Source: Magnetospira sp. (GTDB lineage: Bacteria; Pseudomonadota; Alphaproteobacteria; Rhodospirillales; Magnetospiraceae). Taken from it: 6,748 nucleotides of DNA. Both the position numbers and the translations under genes were made by a program. Of the stretch, positions 1-5,282 are shown piece by piece. The number at the start of each line of letters is the position of its first letter. Position 1 is the first letter of the stretch. The notes beneath the pieces are model-generated. The model worked only from the letters and a program-made list of their open reading frames with translations, was not told where the DNA came from and did no database searches. Location: NCBI GenBank assembly GCA_028277325.1, contig JANQGL010000373.1, positions 1-6,748 of the forward strand. The letters are read 5' to 3'.

Positions 1-1
1 G

Positions 2-583
2 TCGCTGGGCATCCTGTGGGGGACGTTCGTCCTCGACGAGTTCATGGACGCGGCGCACAATCGGGAACTCGGCCCGGGCCACGTCCGCGTGGACATCTAC
101 CAGCAGGAGGCCGCCGACGGCCAATACACCTACCGGTTCGTGGTCGAGGGGGTCAGCGACGATCCGGACCGGACCATCAACCTGTCGAACTTCGGATTCT
201 CGCTCGACGAGGCGGTGGGGGTCACCGGGATCAACCTGCTGCAGCCGGGCGCGCGCCTGATCGCCAATCCCCCGGAAGCCGATTTCGGCGGTTTCGGACG
301 GCCGATGTACGAGGTGCGGAGCACCGATCCGGACGCCTTTTCGCCGTCGATCCGGTTTTCGGTGTCGACCCAGAAGGCGCTCGACTTGACGCAACTGAGC
401 GGCGGCAACTACTTCTTCGCGGCGCGCACCGACCTTGCCAACAAGGAGGACGACGGCGGCCGCAAGATCGCCTGGGTCGGCGGCGGCGTCGGGGTGCCCC
501 TGCCGGCCGCCGCATGGCTGTTCGGCTCGGCCCTGGTGGCGCTCGGCGCGATCGGCGGCCGGCGGATGATGCGCAGCGAATAG
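2..583 (+). CDS. VPLPA-CTERM sorting-domain protein, 5'-truncated by window edge
   Basis: Probable exported surface or extracellular protein of unknown function. The frame is open from base 2 to the TAG at 581-583 (193 visible codons). An in-frame ATG at 44 exists, but nothing like a signal peptide follows it, and the 14 codons before it are also open, so the real start is most likely upstream of the window. The C-terminus carries the full tripartite sorting tail: the motif VPLPAAAWLF (codons from base 494), a hydrophobic helix (GSALVALGAI) and a short basic end (GGRRMMRSE). This matches the VPLPA-CTERM variant of PEP-CTERM domains, which exosortases recognise and process at the inner membrane. 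The body is rich in Asp, Gly and aromatic residues, is predicted mostly beta, and contains no cysteine in the visible part. It points toward the rudS gene and is separated from it by a hairpin. The sorting tail is clear; the function of the body is not recognised. Confidence 0.85.
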   Translation, partial: SLGILWGTFVLDEFMDAAHNRELGPGHVRVDIYQQEAADGQYTYRFVVEGVSDDPDRTINLSNFGFSLDEAVGVTGINLLQPGARLIANPPEADFGGFGRPMYEVRSTDPDAFSPSIRFSVSTQKALDLTQLSGGNYFFAARTDLANKEDDGGRKIAWVGGGVGVPLPAAAWLFGSALVALGAIGGRRMMRSE

Positions 584-610
584 ACCGAATTCGACCGGCC
601 CTTTTCCGGC

Positions 611-634
611 AAGGCCGGGCAGAGGCCCGGCCTT
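611..634. terminator. Hairpin between convergent genes, likely bidirectional terminator
   Basis: AAGGCCGGGC (611-620) and GCCCGGCCTT (625-634) are perfect inverted repeats around the 4-base loop AGAG, giving a very stable 10-bp stem. It lies 27 bases past the stop of the VPLPA-CTERM gene, and its right arm overlaps the stop codon of the minus-strand rudS gene (633-635). Neither side has a good U-tract after the stem (ACGCGTGG on plus, GCCGGAAAAG on minus), so it would be a U-poor terminator or an mRNA 3'-end stabiliser. The position between convergent genes supports a terminator role for both. Confidence 0.65.
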
Positions 635-1592
635 ACGCGTGGTTGCGCAGCATCAGCTCCTTGGGATGGGGGTCCAGGTAGCTCTGCCCGGCCAGGTAGG
701 CGACCCCGAACCGGCGCACGAAATGGCGCAGCAGGGTGATCGGCACGATCAGCGGCACGAGCCCGTCGCGGTAGTCCTCGATGACCGCCGCCAGCTCGGC
801 CCGTCCGGCGGCGTCCAGATGCGTCTTGACGTATCCGGCCATGTGGCGCAGGGCGTTGGCGTTGCGTCCCAGGGTGGCGCGCTTGGCCATCCCGGCCATG
901 AAACCGCGCCGGTAGTCGGCCGCCAGCTGGCCGCGCGGCCGCCCCTTGGCGGTCGCCACCAGCCGTCCCAGGTCCTTGTAGGTCTTGGGGTCGTGGGCCA
1001 TCAGGAGCAGCTTCTCGCGGCTGTGGAAGGCCGCCAGATCGCCGAGCGTCCAGTCGCCGGCCAGGAAGCGGCGCACCCGGTGGTGGGCGAACAGCCGTTC
1101 GATGAACGCCTCGCGCAGCGGCAGGTCGTTCAGGCGCCCCTCCTCCTCGACCGGCAGGTCGGGCAGCGCCGCCACGATTTCCCCGGCGTAAAGGCCGCGT
1201 CCGTTGCCCGCCGACGCCCCGTCGGCGTCGTAGACCTTGACCCGGAACAGGCCGCAGCTGGGCGACCTGCTCTTGAACAGGTAGCCGTCCAGGTCCTGCG
1301 CCGCCAGGTCGGCCGCCGCCCGTTGCCCGAACGCCCGCATGGCGTCGCCGTGATCGTCGCCCGACCGGGTGCCGGTCAGCCGTACCGCGTCGCCGTCGCG
1401 GACCAGGCGGATGGTTTCGCGCGGCACGCCGAGCCCGATCGCCGTCTCCGGACAGACCGCGACGTAGGTCACGTAGGGACCGAGGCGGTCGAGCACGAAG
1501 GGGTTCCTCTTGTGGCCCCCGTCGTGACGGACCCTGTCGCCCGTCAGGCAGGCCGAGACCCCGACCCGGATCGTGCCGTCGTCGGCCGTCAT
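633..1592 (-). CDS. rudS: RudS-type tRNA 4-thiouridine desulfidase (DUF523-DUF1722 fusion)
   Basis: 319 aa. Residues about 8-150 are a DUF523/TudS desulfidase domain, with VGVSACLTG, VRHDGGHKRN, CPETAIGLGVPRE and FKSRSPSCGL. Residues about 165-315 are DUF1722, with HSREKLLLMAH, DLGRLVATAKG and the typical end LMLRNHA. The protein has exactly three cysteines, C15, C47 and C113, one in each conserved DUF523 motif. Family knowledge is that three cysteines hold a [4Fe-4S] cluster whose free iron accepts the sulfur. TudS enzymes desulfurate thiouracil or 4-thio-UMP. The fusion with DUF1722, named RudS, was reported to turn 4-thiouridine in tRNA back to uridine, DUF1722 probably binding the tRNA. 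The ATG at 1592-1590 overlaps the thiI TGA (ATGA), and a GGAGGG lies 3 bases upstream. A 736-codon open frame runs further upstream, but that part only shadows thiI. The family call is firm; tRNA rather than free nucleotide as substrate is inferred from architecture and the thiI linkage. Confidence 0.9.
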   Translation of the reverse strand: MTADDGTIRVGVSACLTGDRVRHDGGHKRNPFVLDRLGPYVTYVAVCPETAIGLGVPRETIRLVRDGDAVRLTGTRSGDDHGDAMRAFGQRAAADLAAQDLDGYLFKSRSPSCGLFRVKVYDADGASAGNGRGLYAGEIVAALPDLPVEEEGRLNDLPLREAFIERLFAHHRVRRFLAGDWTLGDLAAFHSREKLLLMAHDPKTYKDLGRLVATAKGRPRGQLAADYRRGFMAGMAKRATLGRNANALRHMAGYVKTHLDAAGRAELAAVIEDYRDGLVPLIVPITLLRHFVRRFGVAYLAGQSYLDPHPKELMLRNHA

Positions 1593-3058
1593 CGTCCCTC
1601 CAGGTGCCGTCGCAGCCCCCGCGTGCCGCCGCGGAACGAATGGGCGGCGAACCCGGCCTCGCGCAGGTACTCGGCGAGCACCGCCGATTGGGTCCCCTGC
1701 TCGCAGTAGAGCAGCAGCGGGCGCGCCCGGTCCAGGCGGTCCATGTCCCCGAGCAGCCGGCCGGCGCTGAAGCGCTCGGCGTCGTCCGGGTGCCAGGCGG
1801 CGAAGGCGTCGTCGCCCTGCAGGTCGATCAGGCGCGCCCCGTCCGGCACCGCGTCCACCACCGCACCGCCGGCGCCGCTGTCGGTCTCCAGGGCGTCCAG
1901 ATCGACCAGGCGGCGCGTGGCCAGCGCCCGCGCCATCACCGCCGGGTCGAGGCGGGCCTCCGCGCGGTCGATCCGTCCGACCGTGCTGCGGGTGGCCGGG
2001 CGGTGCCGGGTGAGGGCGCAGTGCTCCGGCACCTTCTCCGACATCCCGGCGGTGCCGACGTGCCGCGCCAGGGTCACGATGTCGCGCTTCTCGAAACCGA
2101 TCAGCGGCCGCAGCACCGGCAGGTCGGCCGCCACGTCGATGGAATTCAGGTTGCTCAGGGTCTGCGAGGAGACCTGGCCCAGGGCCTCGCCGGTCACCAG
2201 GGCCTCGCTGCGGGTGCGGTGGGCGATGGCGCAGCCGGCCCGGTACATCAGCCGCTTGAGGACGATCTGCCAGACCTCGGGATCGCAGCGGGCGCGCAGC
2301 TCGTCGACCGCCGGCGCCAGGTCCACCACGTGCAGCCGCGCCGCCATGTCGCCGCCCCAGCGCGCGACCAGGGTCTTGACGATGGCCGCCACCTGGGCCT
2401 CGTGGGCGGCGCCGGCCAGGTTGCAGAACGCGGACTCCACGGTGGCGCCGCGCTTCATCATCATCCAGGCGGCGACCACCGAATCGAAGCCGCCCGAGAC
2501 CAGCGCCGTGACCCTGCCCTGGGTGCCGAGCGGAAACCCGCAGGGACCTTCGATGCGGCGGGCGTGCAGCAGCGCGGTGTCGCCGTGCACCTCCAGGCGC
2601 ACCGTCACCTCGGGATGCGTCAGGTCGACCCGGCCGAACGGATTGAGCGCCGCGCCGACCCTGCGCTCCACGTCCATGCTTCGGTGCAGGCGGCGGCCGA
2701 TGCATTTGGCGCGCACCGCGTAGGCCCGGCCGCCGACCAGGTCGCGGTACAGGTCGGCCGCGGCCGCCGCGAAGGCGTCCGGTCCGCCGCCGACCACCCG
2801 GTCGACCGGCGAGATCGACGCCACCCCGAACACCCGCGCGCAAACCTCTTCGGTCGTGGCCGCGTCGTCGCTGCGCAGCAGCAGGCGGCCGTGGTCGGTG
2901 GCCAGGCGATGCGCGAGTCCGGCCCGCGTCAGGGCGCCGCGCAGGGTGTCGCGCAGCCGGGTTTCGAAGCGGCGCCGGGTGCCCGCGGCCTTGAGGAGGA
3001 TTTCCGGGGCCGGGCGGACCAGGAACAGGTGCGGGCAGTCGGCGGAGGTCTCGAACAT
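1589..3058 (-). CDS. thiI: tRNA 4-thiouridine synthase ThiI with C-terminal rhodanese domain
   Basis: 489 aa, close to E. coli ThiI (about 482). ThiI adenylates uridine 8 of tRNA with ATP and replaces its oxygen with sulfur delivered as a persulfide by a cysteine desulfurase such as IscS. In enterobacteria the rhodanese part also serves thiamine thiazole synthesis. Visible domains in order: an N-terminal ferredoxin-like region (about 10-80); a THUMP domain (about 80-175, including MDVERRVGAALN and HPEVTVRLEVHGD); a PP-loop ATPase with SGGFDS at 188-193 and the family signature GEALGQVSSQTLSNL at 290-304; and a rhodanese domain (about 400-489) with YCEQGTQS. C347 (PEHC) and C452 match the two E. 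coli cysteines, Cys344 and Cys456, that form the catalytic disulfide and persulfide pair, so the enzyme looks intact. The ATG at 3058 is the best start, since the ferredoxin-like domain begins just after it, but it has no clear Shine-Dalgarno. It is the first gene of a two-gene unit with rudS and diverges from the PTS operon. Confidence 0.96.
   Translation of the reverse strand: MFETSADCPHLFLVRPAPEILLKAAGTRRRFETRLRDTLRGALTRAGLAHRLATDHGRLLLRSDDAATTEEVCARVFGVASISPVDRVVGGGPDAFAAAAADLYRDLVGGRAYAVRAKCIGRRLHRSMDVERRVGAALNPFGRVDLTHPEVTVRLEVHGDTALLHARRIEGPCGFPLGTQGRVTALVSGGFDSVVAAWMMMKRGATVESAFCNLAGAAHEAQVAAIVKTLVARWGGDMAARLHVVDLAPAVDELRARCDPEVWQIVLKRLMYRAGCAIAHRTRSEALVTGEALGQVSSQTLSNLNSIDVAADLPVLRPLIGFEKRDIVTLARHVGTAGMSEKVPEHCALTRHRPATRSTVGRIDRAEARLDPAVMARALATRRLVDLDALETDSGAGGAVVDAVPDGARLIDLQGDDAFAAWHPDDAERFSAGRLLGDMDRLDRARPLLLYCEQGTQSAVLAEYLREAGFAAHSFRGGTRGLRRHLEGR
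1596..1601 (-). promoter_or_regulatory. Ribosome binding site of rudS
   Basis: The minus strand reads GGAGGG, then ACG, then the ATG at 1592-1590. The site lies inside the last codons of thiI. Together with the ATGA overlap it supports this start and translational coupling to thiI. Confidence 0.65.
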
Positions 3059-3064
3059 GGGCCG

Positions 3065-3093
3065 GCTTTATCAGACCCGGACCGGGGGTTCAA
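3065..3093 (-). promoter_or_regulatory. Possible sigma70-type promoter of thiI-rudS
   Basis: On the minus strand TTGAAC (3093-3088) is followed after exactly 17 bases by TAAAGC (3070-3065). The -35 half matches the consensus at four of six positions and the -10 half at three of six, so this is weak. The -10 half would lie only 6 bases before the thiI ATG, implying a nearly leaderless mRNA. That would fit the missing Shine-Dalgarno of thiI, but chance is possible. Confidence 0.22.
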
Positions 3094-3153
3094 TGGGCGG
3101 CCGTCTCAAGCGCCCCTTGCAATCGACGGCGCCCTGTGTCTGAACTTGCCGCG

Positions 3154-3159
3154 AGGAGG
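3154..3159 (+). promoter_or_regulatory. Ribosome binding site that fixes the hprK start
   Basis: A perfect AGGAGG lies 6 bases before the ATG at 3166. It decides for this start over the in-frame GTG at 3136, which lacks such a site, and over the ATG at 3184. Confidence 0.8.
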
Positions 3160-3165
3160 CGGCCG

Positions 3166-3624
3166 ATGTCGGATACCCTGAGAATGAACGCCACCTGCGT
3201 CGATCTGGACGGTGCCGGGGTGCTGTTGCGCGGCCCCTCCGGCAGCGGAAAGTCCGATCTGGCGCTGCGTCTGATCGACGCCGGGGCGCGGCTGGTGGCG
3301 GACGATTTCGTCGAGCTCGCCGCGGTCGGCGGCGGCGTCGCGGCGCAGCCGCCGGAGTCCCTGTCCGGACTCCTGGAGGTGCGCGGCCTCGGCCTGATGC
3401 GGCTGCCGCACCGGGACTCGGTCCCGGTGGCGCTGTTGATCGACCTGGTGCCGCCGTCCGAGGTCCCGCGCCTGCCGGATCCCGAGAGCGAGGACGTGCT
3501 GGGAGTCGCGGTGCCCCGCGTCGTCCTCTGCGCGACCGAGGCCTCGGCCGCCGCCAAGGTGCGCGCGGCGGCGAAGATGGCGCACAACCCGGCGATCTGC
3601 CACAGCGGGGCGTTCGGCCGATGA
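3166..3624 (+). CDS. hprK: HPr kinase/phosphorylase, short alphaproteobacterial type
   Basis: 152 aa. HprK phosphorylates HPr on its regulatory serine with ATP and can reverse the reaction; in proteobacteria it works in the regulatory PTS. The sequence shows the P-loop GPSGSGKS at 23-30, the acidic motif LVADD at 43-47 and the HprK signature LLEVRGLGLMRLP at 69-81, followed by a C-terminal helix rich in Ala and Lys. It consists of the catalytic domain only, as usual in Alphaproteobacteria, whereas Firmicutes enzymes have about 310 aa with an extra N-terminal domain. The family normally starts this core with a conserved His (HAT or HGV), but here the position is Asn8 (AAC) in MNATCV, one base away from a His codon. 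Its stop overlaps the rapZ start by four bases (ATGA), so the two are likely translationally coupled. The family call is secure; whether both activities are retained is open because of Asn8. Confidence 0.93.
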   Translation: MSDTLRMNATCVDLDGAGVLLRGPSGSGKSDLALRLIDAGARLVADDFVELAAVGGGVAAQPPESLSGLLEVRGLGLMRLPHRDSVPVALLIDLVPPSEVPRLPDPESEDVLGVAVPRVVLCATEASAAAKVRAAAKMAHNPAICHSGAFGR

Positions 3625-4505
3625 CCGACCCGTCGACGCGGCAGGTGCTGGTGGTGACCGGCCTGTCGGGGGCCGGCAAGACCTCGGCGCTGAAGGCGTT
3701 CCAGGACCTCGGGTTCGAGACCGTCGACAATATTCCGCTGACCCTGCTCGGCGCCCTGGTGCGCGGCGGCGACGCGCCGGGCGGCCGGCTCGCCATCGGG
3801 ATCGACATCCGCACCCGCGGATTCGGCCTGGAGGCCCTGGCCGAGGAGATCGACCGTCTGCGCGCCGTCGACGGGGTCACCGTGCAGGTGCTGTTCCTCG
3901 ACTGCGGGGACGCCGAGCTGCACCGCCGCTACGAGGAAACCCGCCACCGCCACCCGCTGGCCGTCGACCGGCCGGTGCTCGACGGCATCCGCCACGAACG
4001 GCGGCTGCTCGACCCGTTGCGCGGCCGCGCCGATCTGGTGCTCGACACCACCGATCTGCCGCTCGGCGGGCTGAAGACCCGGCTGCGCCGGCAGTTCGGC
4101 GATCCCTCGGCGGACACCGCGCACGGCCTGAGCCTGTTCGTGATGTCGTTCGGGTTCAAGCGCGGCCTGCCGCGCGATGCCGACCTGGTGTTCGACGTCC
4201 GGTTCCTGCCCAATCCCCACTACGACCCGGCCCTGAGGCCGCTCACCGGGCGCGATGCCGCGGTCGCCGGCCGGCTCGAAGCGGATCCGGGATTCGCGGT
4301 GTTCTTCGATCATCTGTGCCGGCTCATCGAGCCGCTGCTGCCGCTTTACGCGGCCGAGGGAAAAAGCTACCTCACCATCGCCGTGGGCTGCACCGGCGGC
4401 CGCCACCGCTCGGTCCACACGGCCGAGCGGCTGGCGGCGCGGCTGGCCGACGGCGGCTGGCGGGTCGGCGTCCGGCATCGTGACCTGGATGGACAGGGCG
4501 GGTAA
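3621..4505 (+). CDS. rapZ: RapZ/YvcJ-family nucleotide-binding protein (RNase adapter)
   Basis: 294 aa, a little longer than E. coli RapZ (284). The family binds ATP/GTP through an N-terminal P-loop; in E. coli RapZ delivers the small RNA GlmZ to RNase E and so controls GlmS and cell-wall amino-sugar supply. Seen here: Walker A GLSGAGKT at 14-21, GFETVDNIP at 31-39, FLDCGDAELHRRYEETRHR at 92-110, and the C-terminal domain blocks SFGFKRGLP (176-184), DVRFLPNPHY (192-201) and GCTGGRHRSV (256-265). The protein ends VRHRDLDGQGG and so lacks the lysine/arginine tail that follows the same block in E. coli and takes part in RNA binding. The ATG overlaps the hprK TGA. The next gene, the EIIA, follows after a 52-base gap, the longest in the operon, in which I see no convincing promoter. 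Placement among PTS genes matches other proteobacteria and suggests a link to PTS signalling; its target in this lineage cannot be read from sequence. Confidence 0.94.
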   Translation: MTDPSTRQVLVVTGLSGAGKTSALKAFQDLGFETVDNIPLTLLGALVRGGDAPGGRLAIGIDIRTRGFGLEALAEEIDRLRAVDGVTVQVLFLDCGDAELHRRYEETRHRHPLAVDRPVLDGIRHERRLLDPLRGRADLVLDTTDLPLGGLKTRLRRQFGDPSADTAHGLSLFVMSFGFKRGLPRDADLVFDVRFLPNPHYDPALRPLTGRDAAVAGRLEADPGFAVFFDHLCRLIEPLLPLYAAEGKSYLTIAVGCTGGRHRSVHTAERLAARLADGGWRVGVRHRDLDGQGG

Positions 4506-4542
4506 AAGGCTGTCATGATTGCAGTGGCTGGGGGAATTCGGT

Positions 4543-4547
4543 GAGGA
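4543..4547 (+). promoter_or_regulatory. Ribosome binding site of the EIIA gene
   Basis: GAGGA lies 10 bases before the ATG at 4558. The frame is open from a TTG at 4519, but family alignment begins at MIGLVLVTHG, so the ATG at 4558 is preferred despite the slightly long spacing. Confidence 0.55.
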
Positions 4548-4557
4548 CCAACAAACG

Positions 4558-4956
4558 ATGATCGGCCTTGTCCTCGTGACGCATGGAAATCTGGCCGTCG
4601 AACTCGTCAACGCGATGGAACATGTGGTCGGTCCGCAACAGCGCGTGCGCACGGTGTGCATCGGCCCGGAAGACGACATGGAGGTCCGCCGGCGGGAGAT
4701 CCTCGACAACGTGGCGGCGGTGGATTCCGGCAGCGGCGTGGTGCTGCTGACCGACATGTTCGGCGGCACGCCGTCCAATCTCGCCATCTCGATCATGGAC
4801 AAGGCACGGGTGGAGGTGATCGCCGGGGTCAACCTCCCGATGCTCATCAAGCTGGCCAGCGTGCGCCAGGAAGGGAATCTGGCCGACGCCGTGAAGAAGG
4901 CCCAGGAGGCGGGCCGCAAATACATCAACGTGGCGTCGCAGTTGTTGGGGGGGTGA
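4558..4956 (+). CDS. PTS EIIA component, mannose family, regulatory
   Basis: 132 aa, a stand-alone EIIA domain of the mannose (ManX) family. It accepts phosphate from phospho-HPr on His9 in LVLVTHG, the position of His10 in E. coli ManX. Other family blocks are LLTDMFGGTPSN at 63-74, including Asp66 near the active site, and VNLPMLIK at 91-98. No EIIB, EIIC or EIID follows, so it has no transport partner here and probably works as a phosphorylation-dependent regulator. In alphaproteobacteria the equivalent gene, often named ptsM or manX, sits with hprK and HPr as here. The stop is only four bases before the HPr start, so the two are tightly linked. Confidence 0.92.
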   Translation: MIGLVLVTHGNLAVELVNAMEHVVGPQQRVRTVCIGPEDDMEVRRREILDNVAAVDSGSGVVLLTDMFGGTPSNLAISIMDKARVEVIAGVNLPMLIKLASVRQEGNLADAVKKAQEAGRKYINVASQLLGG

Positions 4957-4960
4957 CCAG

Positions 4961-5254
4961 GTGAACGCGGACGGAACCGGCGGCGGGGCGCTGACCAGGA
5001 CATTGACGATCACCAATCAGCGCGGCCTGCATGCCCGGGCGGCGTCGAAGTTCGTCAAGCTGGCCGGCACCTTCGATGCCCGGATCGAGGTCAGGCGCGG
5101 CGATCAGAGCGTGTCCGGGCTGTCGATCATGGGACTGATGCTGCTCGCCGCGGCGATGGGAACCGAAATCGAGGTCAGCACCTCGGGACCGGAGGCGGAA
5201 CCGGCGATGGAGGCATTGGCCGCCCTCGTCGACGCCAAGTTCCAGGAAGACTGA
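4961..5254 (+). CDS. ptsH: Phosphocarrier protein HPr
   Basis: 97 aa, slightly longer than the usual 85-90 because of an N-terminal extension of about ten residues rich in Gly. HPr carries phosphate from enzyme I to the EIIA. The active-site histidine is His24 in QRGLHARAASKFV, with the typical following Arg26. The HprK target serine is Ser55 in GLSIMGLMLLAAA, matching Ser46 of classical HPr, so both phosphorylation sites are present and agree with hprK upstream. Translation starts at GTG 4961, with a run of seven G (4947-4953) as Shine-Dalgarno overlapping the end of the EIIA gene. The next gene, for enzyme I, begins 28 bases after the stop. It could also be called the nitrogen-PTS HPr (npr, ptsO); the Ser site and hprK linkage are typical for alphaproteobacterial HPr. 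Confidence 0.94.
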   Translation: MNADGTGGGALTRTLTITNQRGLHARAASKFVKLAGTFDARIEVRRGDQSVSGLSIMGLMLLAAAMGTEIEVSTSGPEAEPAMEALAALVDAKFQED

Positions 5255-5271
5255 CCCGCAATGCAGGGAGT

Positions 5272-5276
5272 GGAGG
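5272..5276 (+). promoter_or_regulatory. Ribosome binding site that fixes the enzyme I GTG start
   Basis: GGAGG lies 6 bases before the GTG at 5283. The nearby ATG at 5261 is in another frame and gives only a 15-codon peptide, so the GTG is the start of enzyme I. Confidence 0.75.
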
Positions 5277-5282
5277 CCGCGC

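Larger units (their letters stand above)
3059..3165. other. Divergent intergenic region between thiI and hprK
   Basis: These 107 bases must hold the promoter of the thiI-rudS unit and at least one promoter of the PTS operon, unless either is read through from elsewhere. A GTG-started extension of hprK to 3136 is open but lacks homology to the family, so the region is treated as non-coding up to 3165. No operator-like inverted repeat or riboswitch (for example a TPP element) is visible. Confidence 0.6.

Noticed and set aside
16..681. 221-codon plus-strand open frame over the VPLPA-CTERM gene
   Set aside because: Arg/Pro/Gly-rich out-of-frame shadow that also runs across the terminator and into the opposing gene.
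1593..2843. Upstream part of a 736-codon minus-strand open frame continuous with rudS
   Set aside because: It overlaps thiI in another frame, is made of low-complexity Arg/Gly/Pro and resembles no protein; the real gene starts at 1592 with its own ribosome site.
3117..3145. Possible plus-strand promoter TTGCAA (3117-3122) for the PTS operon
   Set aside because: There is no acceptable -10 hexamer at 16-18 bases; not strong enough to list.
3136..3165. GTG-started N-terminal extension of HprK by ten residues
   Set aside because: The ATG at 3166 has a perfect AGGAGG at ideal spacing; the extension would translate that site itself.
1604..3181. 525-codon plus-strand open frame opposite thiI
   Set aside because: Antisense shadow caused by high G+C codon bias; thiI on the other strand has full domain conservation.
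4506..4557. Possible internal promoter, including a sigma54-type site, before the EIIA gene
   Set aside because: TGGCTGG is present but the GC element and the TTGC-type half do not occur at the required distance.
3090..5003. 637-codon minus-strand open frame opposite hprK, rapZ and the EIIA gene
   Set aside because: It spans several well-supported plus-strand genes and has no recognisable motif.
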